Shown here piece by piece: positions 8,433 to 15,908 of a DNA stretch of 64,000 bases. The notes beneath the pieces are model-generated. The model did no database searches. It was not told the origin of the DNA and was given only the letters and a program-made list of their open reading frames with translations. This DNA is from Acidimicrobiaceae bacterium. GTDB lineage: Bacteria > Actinomycetota > Acidimicrobiia > Acidimicrobiales > Ilumatobacteraceae. Location: NCBI GenBank assembly GCA_020637235.1, contig JACJWG010000011.1, positions 1 through 64,000 on the forward strand. Direction: 5' to 3'. Each line of letters starts with the position of its first letter. Position 1 is the first letter of the stretch. The position numbers were made by a program, and so were the translations under genes.

Positions 8433-9806
8433 ATGACGGCTCTCGACGACGTGACCGCTGCTGACGCCAAGCTCCCGTTCCACCTGCGCGGCAACTACGC
8501 CCCGGTGATGGAGGAGGTCGAGGCGTTCGATCTGCCCGTGATCGGCTCGATCCCGCCCGAGCTGCAGGGCACCTACATCCGCAACGGGGCGAACCCCAAA
8601 CACGGACCGACGATGCACTGGTTCGCGGGCGACGGCATGTTGCACGGGGTACGGCTGCGCGACGGCCGGGCCGAGTGGTACCGCAATCGTTGGGTGCGCA
8701 CCAAGGCGCTCGACGGCGTCGACCGGATGGACATGTCGACGGGCACCTTCGACCTCACCGTCGGCCTCGCCAACACCCACGTGTATCGCCACGGTGGCCG
8801 GATCTTCGCGCTCGAGGAGGGGAGCTTCCCGAACGAGGTGACACCCGAGCTCGACACACTCGGGCCGTACGACTTCGGCGGACGGCTGCACACCCCGTTC
8901 ACGGCGCACCCGCACACCTGCGCCGAGACCGGCGAGATGCACTTCTTCGGCTACGAGCTGGTGCGACCGCCGTACGTCACCTACCACGTGGCCGATGCGG
9001 CCGGGAACCTCGTGCACAGTCAGCCGATCGACGTGCCCGGCCCGACGATGGTGCACGACTTCGCACTGAGCCGCCACTACGCGATCTTCCTCGACCTCCC
9101 GGTGGTGTTCGACCTCGAGCTCGCGATGACCGGCACGATGCCGTTCGTGTGGAACGAGGGATACGGCGCTCGGATCGGGCTCCTGCACCGCGACCGTGCG
9201 CGCCGGGGCGAGCAGCCGCGCTGGTTCGACGTCGACCTCTGCTACGTGTTCCACATCATGAACGCGTGGGAGAGCGACGACGGCTCCACCGTGTACCTCG
9301 ACGCCGGACGGCATGCGGCGATGTGGCGAGGAGGACCCGACCAGTTCGAGCCGAGCTACCTGCACCGGTGGGCGTTCGACCTGACGTCCGGCTCGGTGAG
9401 CGAGACCCAGCTCGACGACGTGTCGCACGCGTTCCCGCGCATCGACGACCGACGCACCGGTCTGTCGAACCGCTTCGGCTGGGCGGTCGGTCCGCGACCC
9501 GGCAGCGATCCGCGCAGCATGGACGCGCCGACCAACGTGCTGAAGTACGACCTCGCCACCGGCGAGCGCACCTTCCACGACCTCGGCGCGACGTCGATGA
9601 GCGGCGAGCCGGTGTTCGTGCCGGCCGCCGACGCGGCCGCCGAGGACGAGGGGTACCTCGTCACCTTCGCGTACGATCGTTCCACCGATTCGTCGAGCTT
9701 CGTCGTGCTCGATGCGTCCGACATGGCGGCCGCGCCGATCGCTCGTGTACCGCTGCCGCAGCGGGTGCCGCACGGCTTCCACGGCAGCTGGTTCGCCGAC
9801 AGCTGA
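8433..9806 (+). CDS. carotenoid cleavage oxygenase family protein
   Basis: A 457-aa member of the retinal-pigment-epithelium/carotenoid oxygenase family, which cleave carotenoid or stilbene-like double bonds using non-haem Fe(II). The four iron-ligand histidines fall in the usual seven-bladed-propeller spacing: AHPHTCAETGE (~160), MVHDFALSRHY (~207), YVFHIMNAWE (~273) and HGFHGSWF near the C-terminus (~446). The N-terminal GTYIRNGANPKHGP is also a family hallmark. No signal peptide is visible. No carotenoid biosynthesis gene is in the window, so the substrate is unknown; apocarotenoid or lignostilbene cleavage are both possible. Confidence 0.92.
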   Translation: MTALDDVTAADAKLPFHLRGNYAPVMEEVEAFDLPVIGSIPPELQGTYIRNGANPKHGPTMHWFAGDGMLHGVRLRDGRAEWYRNRWVRTKALDGVDRMDMSTGTFDLTVGLANTHVYRHGGRIFALEEGSFPNEVTPELDTLGPYDFGGRLHTPFTAHPHTCAETGEMHFFGYELVRPPYVTYHVADAAGNLVHSQPIDVPGPTMVHDFALSRHYAIFLDLPVVFDLELAMTGTMPFVWNEGYGARIGLLHRDRARRGEQPRWFDVDLCYVFHIMNAWESDDGSTVYLDAGRHAAMWRGGPDQFEPSYLHRWAFDLTSGSVSETQLDDVSHAFPRIDDRRTGLSNRFGWAVGPRPGSDPRSMDAPTNVLKYDLATGERTFHDLGATSMSGEPVFVPAADAAAEDEGYLVTFAYDRSTDSSSFVVLDASDMAAAPIARVPLPQRVPHGFHGSWFADS

Positions 9807-9824
9807 CCCGCCGGTGTGGCCACG

Positions 9825-10505
9825 TCAGGGACGGAACAACGTCTCGTCGGGCGCCGGTCGGTACCCGGTCAGTTCGAGGGTGAGGTCGGCGCCGCGGAAT
9901 CGTGCGATCACACCGTCGGGGAGCACGCAGTACTGCTTCGTGCCGCCGCTCACCGCCACGTCGACACACGTCGCCGAGTTGCCGGCGATCTGCAGCGTGG
10001 TGGCGGTGGACGGTGCGACACGCGCCACGGCGTCGCGTCGCAGCCGCTTGGCCATGTCGCCGAAGGCGACGTCGGGCGTGACGCCGGTGTTGCTCACCGC
10101 GGCGGCCTGGATGCCGTCGTCGCACGTCTGGGCGTCGAGGAAACAGGTGCGGTTCGATCCGCCGTCGGTGATGTAGCGGACCTGACCGATCGTCACCGAT
10201 CGTCGGGCGACGCCGGTCTGGGTGACCGTCACCGAGCTCTGCGTGCCGCCGAAGAGCTGGGTGGCGTCGTACGAGGCGGTGAACAACGCACTGTCGACGC
10301 CGTCGAGTTGCGCGAGCACGGCATCGATCGCGGGGTCGCCGGTCGTGGTGCCCTCGACCGTGGGCGAGTCCTCGAAGGAGGGGCGTTCACCGAGCGCGCA
10401 CGCCGTCAGCGTCGTCGAGGCGATCGATGCCACGAGTGCCGTGGCGGTGAGCCGCCGCCGGATCCGTCGTCGGGGTGCGCTCGGAGCCGGGCTGATCGGA
10501 GACAT
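9825..10505 (-). CDS. secreted lipoprotein, LolA/LppX-like in appearance
   Basis: A 226-aa predicted lipoprotein. An Arg-rich n-region (RRRIRRR), a hydrophobic stretch and the lipobox LTAC place the mature N-terminus at Cys36. The mature part is beta-rich, with TQSSVTVTQTGVARR, a conserved-looking VRYITDGG and four cysteines in two close pairs (TCFLDAQTC; TCVDVAVSGGTKQYC). This layout recalls actinobacterial lipid-carrier-like lipoproteins, but I cannot assign a family with certainty. Its start at 10505 lies inside the 3' end of the upstream ferric-reductase-like gene (119-nt same-strand overlap). No later start would keep the full signal peptide. It is the last gene of the ApbE operon. Confidence 0.7.
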   Translation of the reverse strand: MSPISPAPSAPRRRIRRRLTATALVASIASTTLTACALGERPSFEDSPTVEGTTTGDPAIDAVLAQLDGVDSALFTASYDATQLFGGTQSSVTVTQTGVARRSVTIGQVRYITDGGSNRTCFLDAQTCDDGIQAAAVSNTGVTPDVAFGDMAKRLRRDAVARVAPSTATTLQIAGNSATCVDVAVSGGTKQYCVLPDGVIARFRGADLTLELTGYRPAPDETLFRP

Positions 10506-11076
10506 CCGTCAGGAGCGTACCGACCGGCACCTCGTCGGAGCGCCGCCGCCGCGGACCGACGGTGAACAGCCGGACGAAGGTCACGAACGACACGACGGCG
10601 ACCAGGCCGATCACCAGCCAGCGAACGAGCGGTGATCCGGCGTCGGTCCCGGCCTGCAACCCGTGGATCGCCACCGTCCACAGCAGCGGGTACGACACCA
10701 GGTGCACCCCGCGCCACCAACGACGAGGCAGCCGGTGTCGCAGCCACGAGGTCAGCTGGACGGCGGCCAGCGCATAGAGCGACACGACACCCCAGGCGAC
10801 GGCGCCGGGGCGGTAGTCCATCGCGAACGGGACGAAGATCTCGCGCCAGGCGATGTGCATGTAGTTGTCGGCGACGAGCGCGAGCAGGTGTACGGCGGTC
10901 GCGGCGACGGCGAGCAGCGCGAGATGACGGTGCAACTCCATCAACCAGCGTGGGAGTCCGCGGCGATCGATCAGGCGGGTGATGCCGAGCACGCCCCACA
11001 CCGCGGTGAGCGCGAGCAGCACGAACGCCACCCACCCGCTGGAGCGCGACAGGTACCAGGCGAGCTGCTCGCTCAC
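10387..11076 (-). CDS. ferric-reductase-like transmembrane haem protein (MsrQ/FRD type)
   Basis: A 229-aa integral membrane protein with about five or six helices. Histidines sit in the paired spacing of b-type haem ligands: His49/His51 and His63 in one pair of turns, His125 and His138 in another (VHLVSYPLLWTVAIH). This matches the ferric-reductase-like domain that passes electrons across the membrane. There is no C-terminal FAD/NADPH reductase domain; a ~60-residue charged cytoplasmic tail follows instead. Its start overlaps the apbE stop by 4 nt (ATGA), so translation is coupled. In known systems such proteins hand electrons to covalently flavinylated partners made by ApbE. The tail overlaps the lipoprotein gene. 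Confidence 0.85.
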   Translation of the reverse strand: MSEQLAWYLSRSSGWVAFVLLALTAVWGVLGITRLIDRRGLPRWLMELHRHLALLAVAATAVHLLALVADNYMHIAWREIFVPFAMDYRPGAVAWGVVSLYALAAVQLTSWLRHRLPRRWWRGVHLVSYPLLWTVAIHGLQAGTDAGSPLVRWLVIGLVAVVSFVTFVRLFTVGPRRRRSDEVPVGTLLTDVSDQPGSERTPTTDPAAAHRHGTRGIDRLDDADGVRAR

Positions 11077-12020
11077 GACGACGTGGTGTGCACGGCGCCG
11101 TGGACGTGGCCGGGCACGTGGCCGATCGTGCGCACGTCACCGTCGGCGTGCACCACCAGTGCGCCGGCGTGGTCGAAGCACGCCGTGCCGGTCGGGTCGA
11201 CGAACGGCACCTTCGACAGGGCGTCGGCCCAGGCCGCGGTGTCGGCCACGACGGTCACGCCGACCACGTCGCTGGTGGTGCTGGCACCCGTGGTTGGCGC
11301 GAGCAGATGGTGGTGCGGTCGCTGGCCGGTTCGCCATCGCCGGCGCAGGGTGGTGCTGGTGGCCACTCCGCCGTCGAGCAGTTCGAGCCGTGCGAGGGGC
11401 AGGTCGGTGCGCGGATCCTCGACGTCGATGATCCACGCCTCGCCGTTCGGGGGTGTGCCGGCGACGCGTAGGTCGCCGCCGACGGACACCATCGCGCCCC
11501 GTGCGCCGCGCGCGAGCAGATCGGCCACGACCAGATCGGCAGCGAGGCCCTTGCCGATGCCGCCGAGATCGAGCCGCACGCCGACCGGGAGGTGCACGAT
11601 CCGCTGCGCCTCGTCGAACACGACGCCGTCGCAGCCCGGAGCCGGCAGCGCCACCGCGGCCGCACCACCGCCGCGCCGTGCGACGACGTCGATCGTGTCG
11701 TCGTAGCCGAGTCGCAGCAACGAGTCGTGCACGGTGGGGTCGAAGCGTCCGCCGGTGACCACCCAGGCGGCACACGCGGCACGGACGGCGGTCACGGTGT
11801 CGGCGCTCACCTCGAGCGGCGAACCGTCGGCCCGGTTGAGCCGCGAGATCTCGCTGTCGGGCAGGAAGCGGCTCCAACACCGCTCGAGCTCGGCGACCCG
11901 GGCGCGTGCCCACGCCAGGTGACCCTCGCCGTCCACCGGGTCGGGGTGATCGGTGACGACGGTCACCACCACGTCGGTGCTCATCGCCCGGAACCCGAGG
12001 TGCACGGTGCGCACGGTCAC
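11073..12020 (-). CDS. apbE: FAD:protein FMN transferase (ApbE)
   Basis: A 315-aa flavin transferase that attaches FMN from FAD through a phosphoester bond to Ser/Thr of partner proteins. Family motifs are clear: RFLPDSEISRLNR near residue 50, GGRFDPTV (~90), LDLGGIGKGLAADLV (~150), VSVGGDLRVAG (~175) and the metal-site HHHLLAPTTG. No signal peptide or lipobox is present at the chosen ATG, whereas many ApbE proteins are exported, so it may act in the cytosol. It is coupled by 4-nt overlaps to the Ala/Pro-rich protein upstream and the haem membrane protein downstream. No protein in the window shows the usual FMN-binding [ST]GAT motif, so its target is unknown. Confidence 0.93.
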   Translation of the reverse strand: MTVRTVHLGFRAMSTDVVVTVVTDHPDPVDGEGHLAWARARVAELERCWSRFLPDSEISRLNRADGSPLEVSADTVTAVRAACAAWVVTGGRFDPTVHDSLLRLGYDDTIDVVARRGGGAAAVALPAPGCDGVVFDEAQRIVHLPVGVRLDLGGIGKGLAADLVVADLLARGARGAMVSVGGDLRVAGTPPNGEAWIIDVEDPRTDLPLARLELLDGGVATSTTLRRRWRTGQRPHHHLLAPTTGASTTSDVVGVTVVADTAAWADALSKVPFVDPTGTACFDHAGALVVHADGDVRTIGHVPGHVHGAVHTTSS

Positions 12021-12652
12021 TGGGTGCCTCGCGAGGTGCCGTCGACCGGTGCGGTGAGCGGCGGCAGGGTGGGCGGTGGCGGCGGGGGAGCGGGCGAGGC
12101 GGTGGTGTCGGGTGGCAGTGGTGCGGCCGTCGTGGCCGGTGCCGGCGGCTCGACCGGTGCAGGGGGCGACGGGTCGGTGGCGACCGGCGCGGCGGGCGCA
12201 ACGGTCCCGCTGCCTGCCGGAGCGCTCGGGGCCGGCCGGGGGGCAGTGCCGGTCGGGGACGGTGCTGCGGAGGGTGGGGGTGCCGACGTCCCCGTGGCAG
12301 CGGACGACGCGGCCGACGACGCGGCCGCGGTGGCGTCGATCACGACCGGTGCCGGCGCGCTCGTCGTGGCGGGGGACGACGACGGTGGTGCGGTCGCGGC
12401 GCCGGGCCGCTCGATCGGCTGGTCGCTCGACACGGTGACGGCCGTCGGTGTGGTCGGTGCGGTCGACGACGTCGGTGCGGTCTGCTCGGCGGCGACGGGC
12501 ACGACGACGGCGCCGGTCGGCGATGTGGCGCTCACGTCGGACGAGCCGTCCGGGGTGGCGTCGGCGTGCGCGATGAGGCCCACGCCGGCGAGGGTGGCGC
12601 CGATGCTGACGCCGGTGGCCACCGCTTTCGAGGCTCGGGTGGCTCGGATCAT
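12017..12652 (-). CDS. Ala/Pro/Thr-rich exported protein
   Basis: A 211-aa low-complexity protein. The N-terminus (MIRATRASKAVATGVSI) plus a hydrophobic stretch to about residue 30 (GLIAHADA) looks like a signal peptide with an AHA-D cleavage site. The rest is almost wholly Ala, Pro, Ser, Thr and Val, ending in a poly-Pro stretch, consistent with a cell-wall spacer or tether. I chose the ATG at 12652 because it overlaps the stop of the upstream 50-aa gene by 4 nt (ATGA) and places the signal peptide first; the open frame runs further upstream but reads as antisense of the membrane protein gene. Its stop overlaps the apbE start by 4 nt. It has no recognisable flavinylation motif. Function unknown. 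Confidence 0.7.
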   Translation of the reverse strand: MIRATRASKAVATGVSIGATLAGVGLIAHADATPDGSSDVSATSPTGAVVVPVAAEQTAPTSSTAPTTPTAVTVSSDQPIERPGAATAPPSSSPATTSAPAPVVIDATAAASSAASSAATGTSAPPPSAAPSPTGTAPRPAPSAPAGSGTVAPAAPVATDPSPPAPVEPPAPATTAAPLPPDTTASPAPPPPPPTLPPLTAPVDGTSRGTQ

Positions 12653-12801
12653 CCGGCCGACTCCAACGCCGTCACGACCACCGACACCGATCCGGCCAAC
12701 AGCACGAGCGTCGCGATCATCCGGACGAGCACGCGGCGAGGTCCCCACGACGTCGTGCGATCGTCGAGGCGGCGGTCCGTTGCGTCCCGGATCGTCGACA
12801 T
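12649..12801 (-). CDS. 50-aa single-span membrane peptide, first gene of the apbE operon
   Basis: A short ORF of 50 residues. A charged N-terminal half (MSTIRDATDRRLDDRTTSW, then RRVLVR) is followed by one hydrophobic span at about 28-44 (MIATLVLLAGSVSVVVT) and a short tail ending ESAG. The ATG at 12801 has GAGG 10 nt upstream. The stop overlaps the ATG of the next gene as ATGA, the same arrangement used by the next two junctions, which supports it being a real gene. By topology it would be an inner-membrane peptide with a cytoplasmic N-terminus. I do not recognise a family. Confidence 0.6.
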   Translation of the reverse strand: MSTIRDATDRRLDDRTTSWGPRRVLVRMIATLVLLAGSVSVVVTALESAG

Positions 12802-12955
12802 GGATGGGCATCCTCGGATGGTGCTCGGCTGCAGGTGAGGAGAACGTGAAGCCGGCGGGCCCCACGTTCGCCGTTGTGAGAGTGCATCGGCACCTCGTTA
12901 GCCTCACTTCAGTGATTGGTCGGCGTGCGGCTGCGGAATCCCGGGCGGTCGGACG

Positions 12956-13831
12956 ATGATCCGGCTCGACGCCGCGACGGTCCTCTTGCAGTGGTCCGTC
13001 GGTGGTCTGTTCTTCCTCTGGTTCACCACGCGGCGTCGTGAAGTGGGTCTCGGGTACGGGTGGCTGTTGCGTGGCACGTACCTGCTGATGGCGCTCGGCG
13101 CGTTCGCCGCCGGCGTCGGGTTCGGGTTCGTTCCCGTCCGCGACCTTGTGTCGCTCGCGGTGGCGCTGGTGACGATCGTGGTGCTCGTCGTGTCGGTCCG
13201 GCGCAAGGCGGCCGGCGTGTCGGGCGCCGACGCCGAACACGACCGGCGCACCGCTCGGGTGGCGGCGATGACCGGTATCGACCGCGACACGGCGGGTTCG
13301 TCGACCGGCGGTCGACTCGGTCCCGAGTTCCCGCCGGTGCTCGACCTGATCGCTCCGCTGATCGGGCTCGTCGGTCTGGTGAGCGCCGGCATCGACGCCA
13401 GCTCGGGCGGCGCCGAGAACATGGGCGTCGCCCTGCTCCGCACGGTGGCCGGGGCACTGTTCCTCGGTGCGGTCACCGACGCGATGCTGCTCGGGCACTG
13501 GTACCTGGTGCAGCCGGGACTGCCGCGACGTCACCTGAACGAGCTCGTCCGAGCGCTCGGGTGGGTGTGGCCGATCGAGGTGGTGTCGCTGCTGCTGCCG
13601 ACCGGGATGATCGCGGTGTGGACCGGCGAGGTGGACGACGGGTGGAACGGCACGCTCGGCTGGTTCTGGGCGGCGTGCGCGGTGACGACGATCGTGCTGG
13701 TGTACGTCACCCGGGCGGCGCTGAAGGAGCGGTACTACTCGGCGGTGATGGCCGCCACCGGCCTGCTCTACCTGGCGATCCTCACCGCGTTCGGCACCGA
13801 TCTCGTGGCTCGAGCCGTCTTGGCCGGTTGA
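12956..13831 (+). CDS. multi-pass membrane protein, unknown function
   Basis: A 291-aa integral membrane protein with about seven predicted helices and a charged ~45-residue cytoplasmic loop at about 80-125. A distinctive segment after the loop reads LLGHWYLVQPGL and contains His and Trp in a membrane-edge position, which could bind a metal or haem; that is inference only. It is divergent from the apbE operon across a 154-nt gap, so the two may share a control region. I do not recognise a named family. The ATG at 12956 is the first in frame and starts directly before the first hydrophobic helix. Confidence 0.75.
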   Translation: MIRLDAATVLLQWSVGGLFFLWFTTRRREVGLGYGWLLRGTYLLMALGAFAAGVGFGFVPVRDLVSLAVALVTIVVLVVSVRRKAAGVSGADAEHDRRTARVAAMTGIDRDTAGSSTGGRLGPEFPPVLDLIAPLIGLVGLVSAGIDASSGGAENMGVALLRTVAGALFLGAVTDAMLLGHWYLVQPGLPRRHLNELVRALGWVWPIEVVSLLLPTGMIAVWTGEVDDGWNGTLGWFWAACAVTTIVLVYVTRAALKERYYSAVMAATGLLYLAILTAFGTDLVARAVLAG

Positions 13832-13924
13832 ACGTCGCCGGCCCGCGCCGACGTTCGTTCCCGTTTCGCCCTGAATCGGACGCCGCCTCTGTCTCGATGC
13901 GGTGCGTTCGGGCAGACTAGGGGC

Positions 13925-14863
13925 ATGCCGCGACCAGTGTGGAGTGGAACGATCAGCTTCGGACTCGTCGCGATCCCGATCAAGCTGTATCACGGGGTGA
14001 GCAAGAAGAGCGTGTCGTTCAACCAGCTCGACGACCGCACGATGAGCCGGATCCGGCTGAAGAAGGTGTCCGCCGAGACCGGCGAGGACGTGCCCGACGA
14101 TCACATCGTGAAGGGGTACGAGATCTCGAAGGGTCGCTACGTGGTGGTCGACCCCGACGAGCTCGAGCCGTTCATCCCGTCGGCGACGAAGAGCATCGAT
14201 CTCGAGGAGTTCGTCGATCTCGACGAGATCGACCCCGTGTACTTCGACACGCCCTACATCATCGCCCCCGACAAGACCCCCAAGCCGTACGTGCTACTGG
14301 CCCGGGCGATGGAGGAGGCCGGCAAGGTGGCCATCGGGCGGTTCGTGATGCGCAACAAGCAGTACGTCGCCGCCCTGCGGGCGCAGGACGGCAAGTTGCT
14401 GATGAGCACCATGGTGTTCGCCGACGAGGTGGTGTCGATCGGTGCGATCGACGAGCTCGAGGGCATCGACGAGATCGACGTGAGCGCCAAGGAGGTCAAG
14501 ATGGCCGAAGCGCTCGTCGAGAGCCTCTCGGCGGCGTTCGAACCCGACAAGTACCGCGACGAGTACCGCGAACAGGTGCTCGACCTGATCGAGCGGAAGG
14601 CTGCGGGCGAGGAGTTCGAGGTGCCCGAGGTGGCGGCGGCCGCTCCGAAGGTGGTCGACCTGATGGCGGCGCTCGAGGCCAGCGTGAAGGCGGCCAAGGA
14701 GGCGCGCAAGCGCCACCCGGCGGGCGGACCCCATGAGGACGCGGTGAAGAAGTCGCCCGCGAAGAAGTCGTCGAAGGCGGCCGCGGCCGCAGGTTCGGCC
14801 GACGACGACGCCGACGACACGGCGGCGATCGCGAAGCCCAAGCGCGTGCGCAAGAGCGCCTGA
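13925..14863 (+). CDS. ku: non-homologous end joining protein Ku
   Basis: A 312-aa bacterial Ku that forms a homodimeric ring on DNA ends. The N-terminus MPRPVWSGTISFGLV is the family signature, and the beta-barrel core runs to about 250 (GYEISKGRYVVVDPDEL; AIGRFVMRNKQYVAAL). After about 255 the tail is Lys/Ala-rich (KKSPAKKSSKAAAAA), as in the extended Ku C-termini that bind DNA and recruit LigD. The next gene, 28 nt downstream, encodes the LigD-type polymerase domain, so the pair forms an NHEJ operon. No ATP-dependent ligase domain is within the window. Confidence 0.97.
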   Translation: MPRPVWSGTISFGLVAIPIKLYHGVSKKSVSFNQLDDRTMSRIRLKKVSAETGEDVPDDHIVKGYEISKGRYVVVDPDELEPFIPSATKSIDLEEFVDLDEIDPVYFDTPYIIAPDKTPKPYVLLARAMEEAGKVAIGRFVMRNKQYVAALRAQDGKLLMSTMVFADEVVSIGAIDELEGIDEIDVSAKEVKMAEALVESLSAAFEPDKYRDEYREQVLDLIERKAAGEEFEVPEVAAAAPKVVDLMAALEASVKAAKEARKRHPAGGPHEDAVKKSPAKKSSKAAAAAGSADDDADDTAAIAKPKRVRKSA

Positions 14864-14891
14864 GCACGCCGTCGTCGATCGACGCTCATCC

Positions 14892-15812
14892 GTGGCCGCG
14901 AGCAAGCCCACCCCCGTCACCGTCGGCGGGCGCGACCTGAAGCTCACCAACCTCGACAAGGTGCTGTACCCGGCGAGCGACCGCGGCCCGGCGTTCACCA
15001 AGGCCGAGGTGATCGACTACTACGCCCGGATCGCGCCGTGGATCCTGCCCCATCTCGCCGGTCGTTGCATCACGTTCCTCCGTTTCCCGGACGGTGCGGA
15101 CAAGCCGGGCTTCTTCGAGAAGCGGTGCCCGAAGCACCGGCCCGAATGGGTGCAGACCGCGATCGGGCCGGGCGACCGCAGCGGCGACATCGGCTATTGC
15201 CGCCTGGACGAACCGGCCTCGCTCGTGTGGTCCGCCAATCTGGCCGCGCTGGAGCTGCACGTGCCGATGGCGTACGCAGCGGACCTCGAGTCACCGCGAG
15301 CGGTCGTGTTCGACCTCGATCCAGGAGCGCCGGCGACGGTGGTGGCGTGCTGCCAGATCGCGCTCGAGGTGCGTGACGTGCTGGCTGCGGTGGGGCTGGA
15401 GGGGTTCTGCAAGACGTCGGGTTCGAAGGGCCTGCAGCTGTACGTGCCGCTGAACACGCCGTGCACGCACGAGCAGGCGAGCGACTTCGCGCTCGCCGTC
15501 GGACAGGTGCTCGAACGGCGGATGCCCGATCGTGTGACCACCGTGATGGCCAAGGTGGAACGTCCCGGGAAGATCTTCGTCGACTGGAGCCAGAACAGCC
15601 GCCACAAGACCACGATCGGCGTGTACTCGATGCGGGCCCGGGTGCGTCCCTGGGTGAGCACGCCGGTCACCTGGGACGAGGTGCAGCGATGCGCCGACGG
15701 CGAGTTGTCGCTGGTGTTCGAGACCGCCGACGTGCTCGAGCGGGTGGAGGAACTGGGCGACCTCTTCGCCCCCGTGCTGGAGCTGCAGCAAACCCTGCCC
15801 ACCCCCCGCTGA
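14892..15812 (+). CDS. ligD: LigD-type primase-polymerase domain protein (stand-alone PolDom)
   Basis: A 306-aa archaeo-eukaryotic-primase-like polymerase that fills and extends ends during NHEJ. Family motifs: LTNLDKVLYP near the start, HVPMAYAADLESPRAVVFDLDPG with the metal-binding DLD (~138-140), KTSGSKGLQLYVPL (~175-188) and the C-terminal WDEV. It covers only the polymerase module; the nuclease and ligase modules of three-domain LigD are absent, and the protein ends normally with a stop before a strong hairpin. Split LigD modules are known in actinobacteria. The start is GTG 14892, 28 nt after ku. Confidence 0.94.
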   Translation: MAASKPTPVTVGGRDLKLTNLDKVLYPASDRGPAFTKAEVIDYYARIAPWILPHLAGRCITFLRFPDGADKPGFFEKRCPKHRPEWVQTAIGPGDRSGDIGYCRLDEPASLVWSANLAALELHVPMAYAADLESPRAVVFDLDPGAPATVVACCQIALEVRDVLAAVGLEGFCKTSGSKGLQLYVPLNTPCTHEQASDFALAVGQVLERRMPDRVTTVMAKVERPGKIFVDWSQNSRHKTTIGVYSMRARVRPWVSTPVTWDEVQRCADGELSLVFETADVLERVEELGDLFAPVLELQQTLPTPR

Positions 15813-15830
15813 CCCCGCCTTCGATCTCAG

Positions 15831-15873
15831 GTTTGCGGGCTGCGGCCCCATAAGGGGGCCGCAGCCCGCAAAC
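15831..15873. terminator. palindrome family copy 1 (bidirectional terminator or REP-like)
   Basis: Perfect 19-base arms at 15831-15849 and 15855-15873 with a 5-base loop (ATAAG). The inner arm includes GCTGCGGCCCC. It lies between the convergent ends of the ligD-type gene and the 658-aa membrane protein. Two relatives occur at 21678-21726 and 23199-23245. No T-run follows on either side. Confidence 0.7.
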
Positions 15874-15908
15874 GCCGTCCTCACCACGGAGCGGAACGGA
15901 CGCGGGGG

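Noticed and set aside
12653..14104. N-terminal extension of the Ala/Pro-rich protein gene to 14104
   Set aside because: The extension runs antisense through the seven-helix membrane protein and Ku genes and through the 50-aa gene; the ATGA junction at 12652 gives a signal peptide at once.
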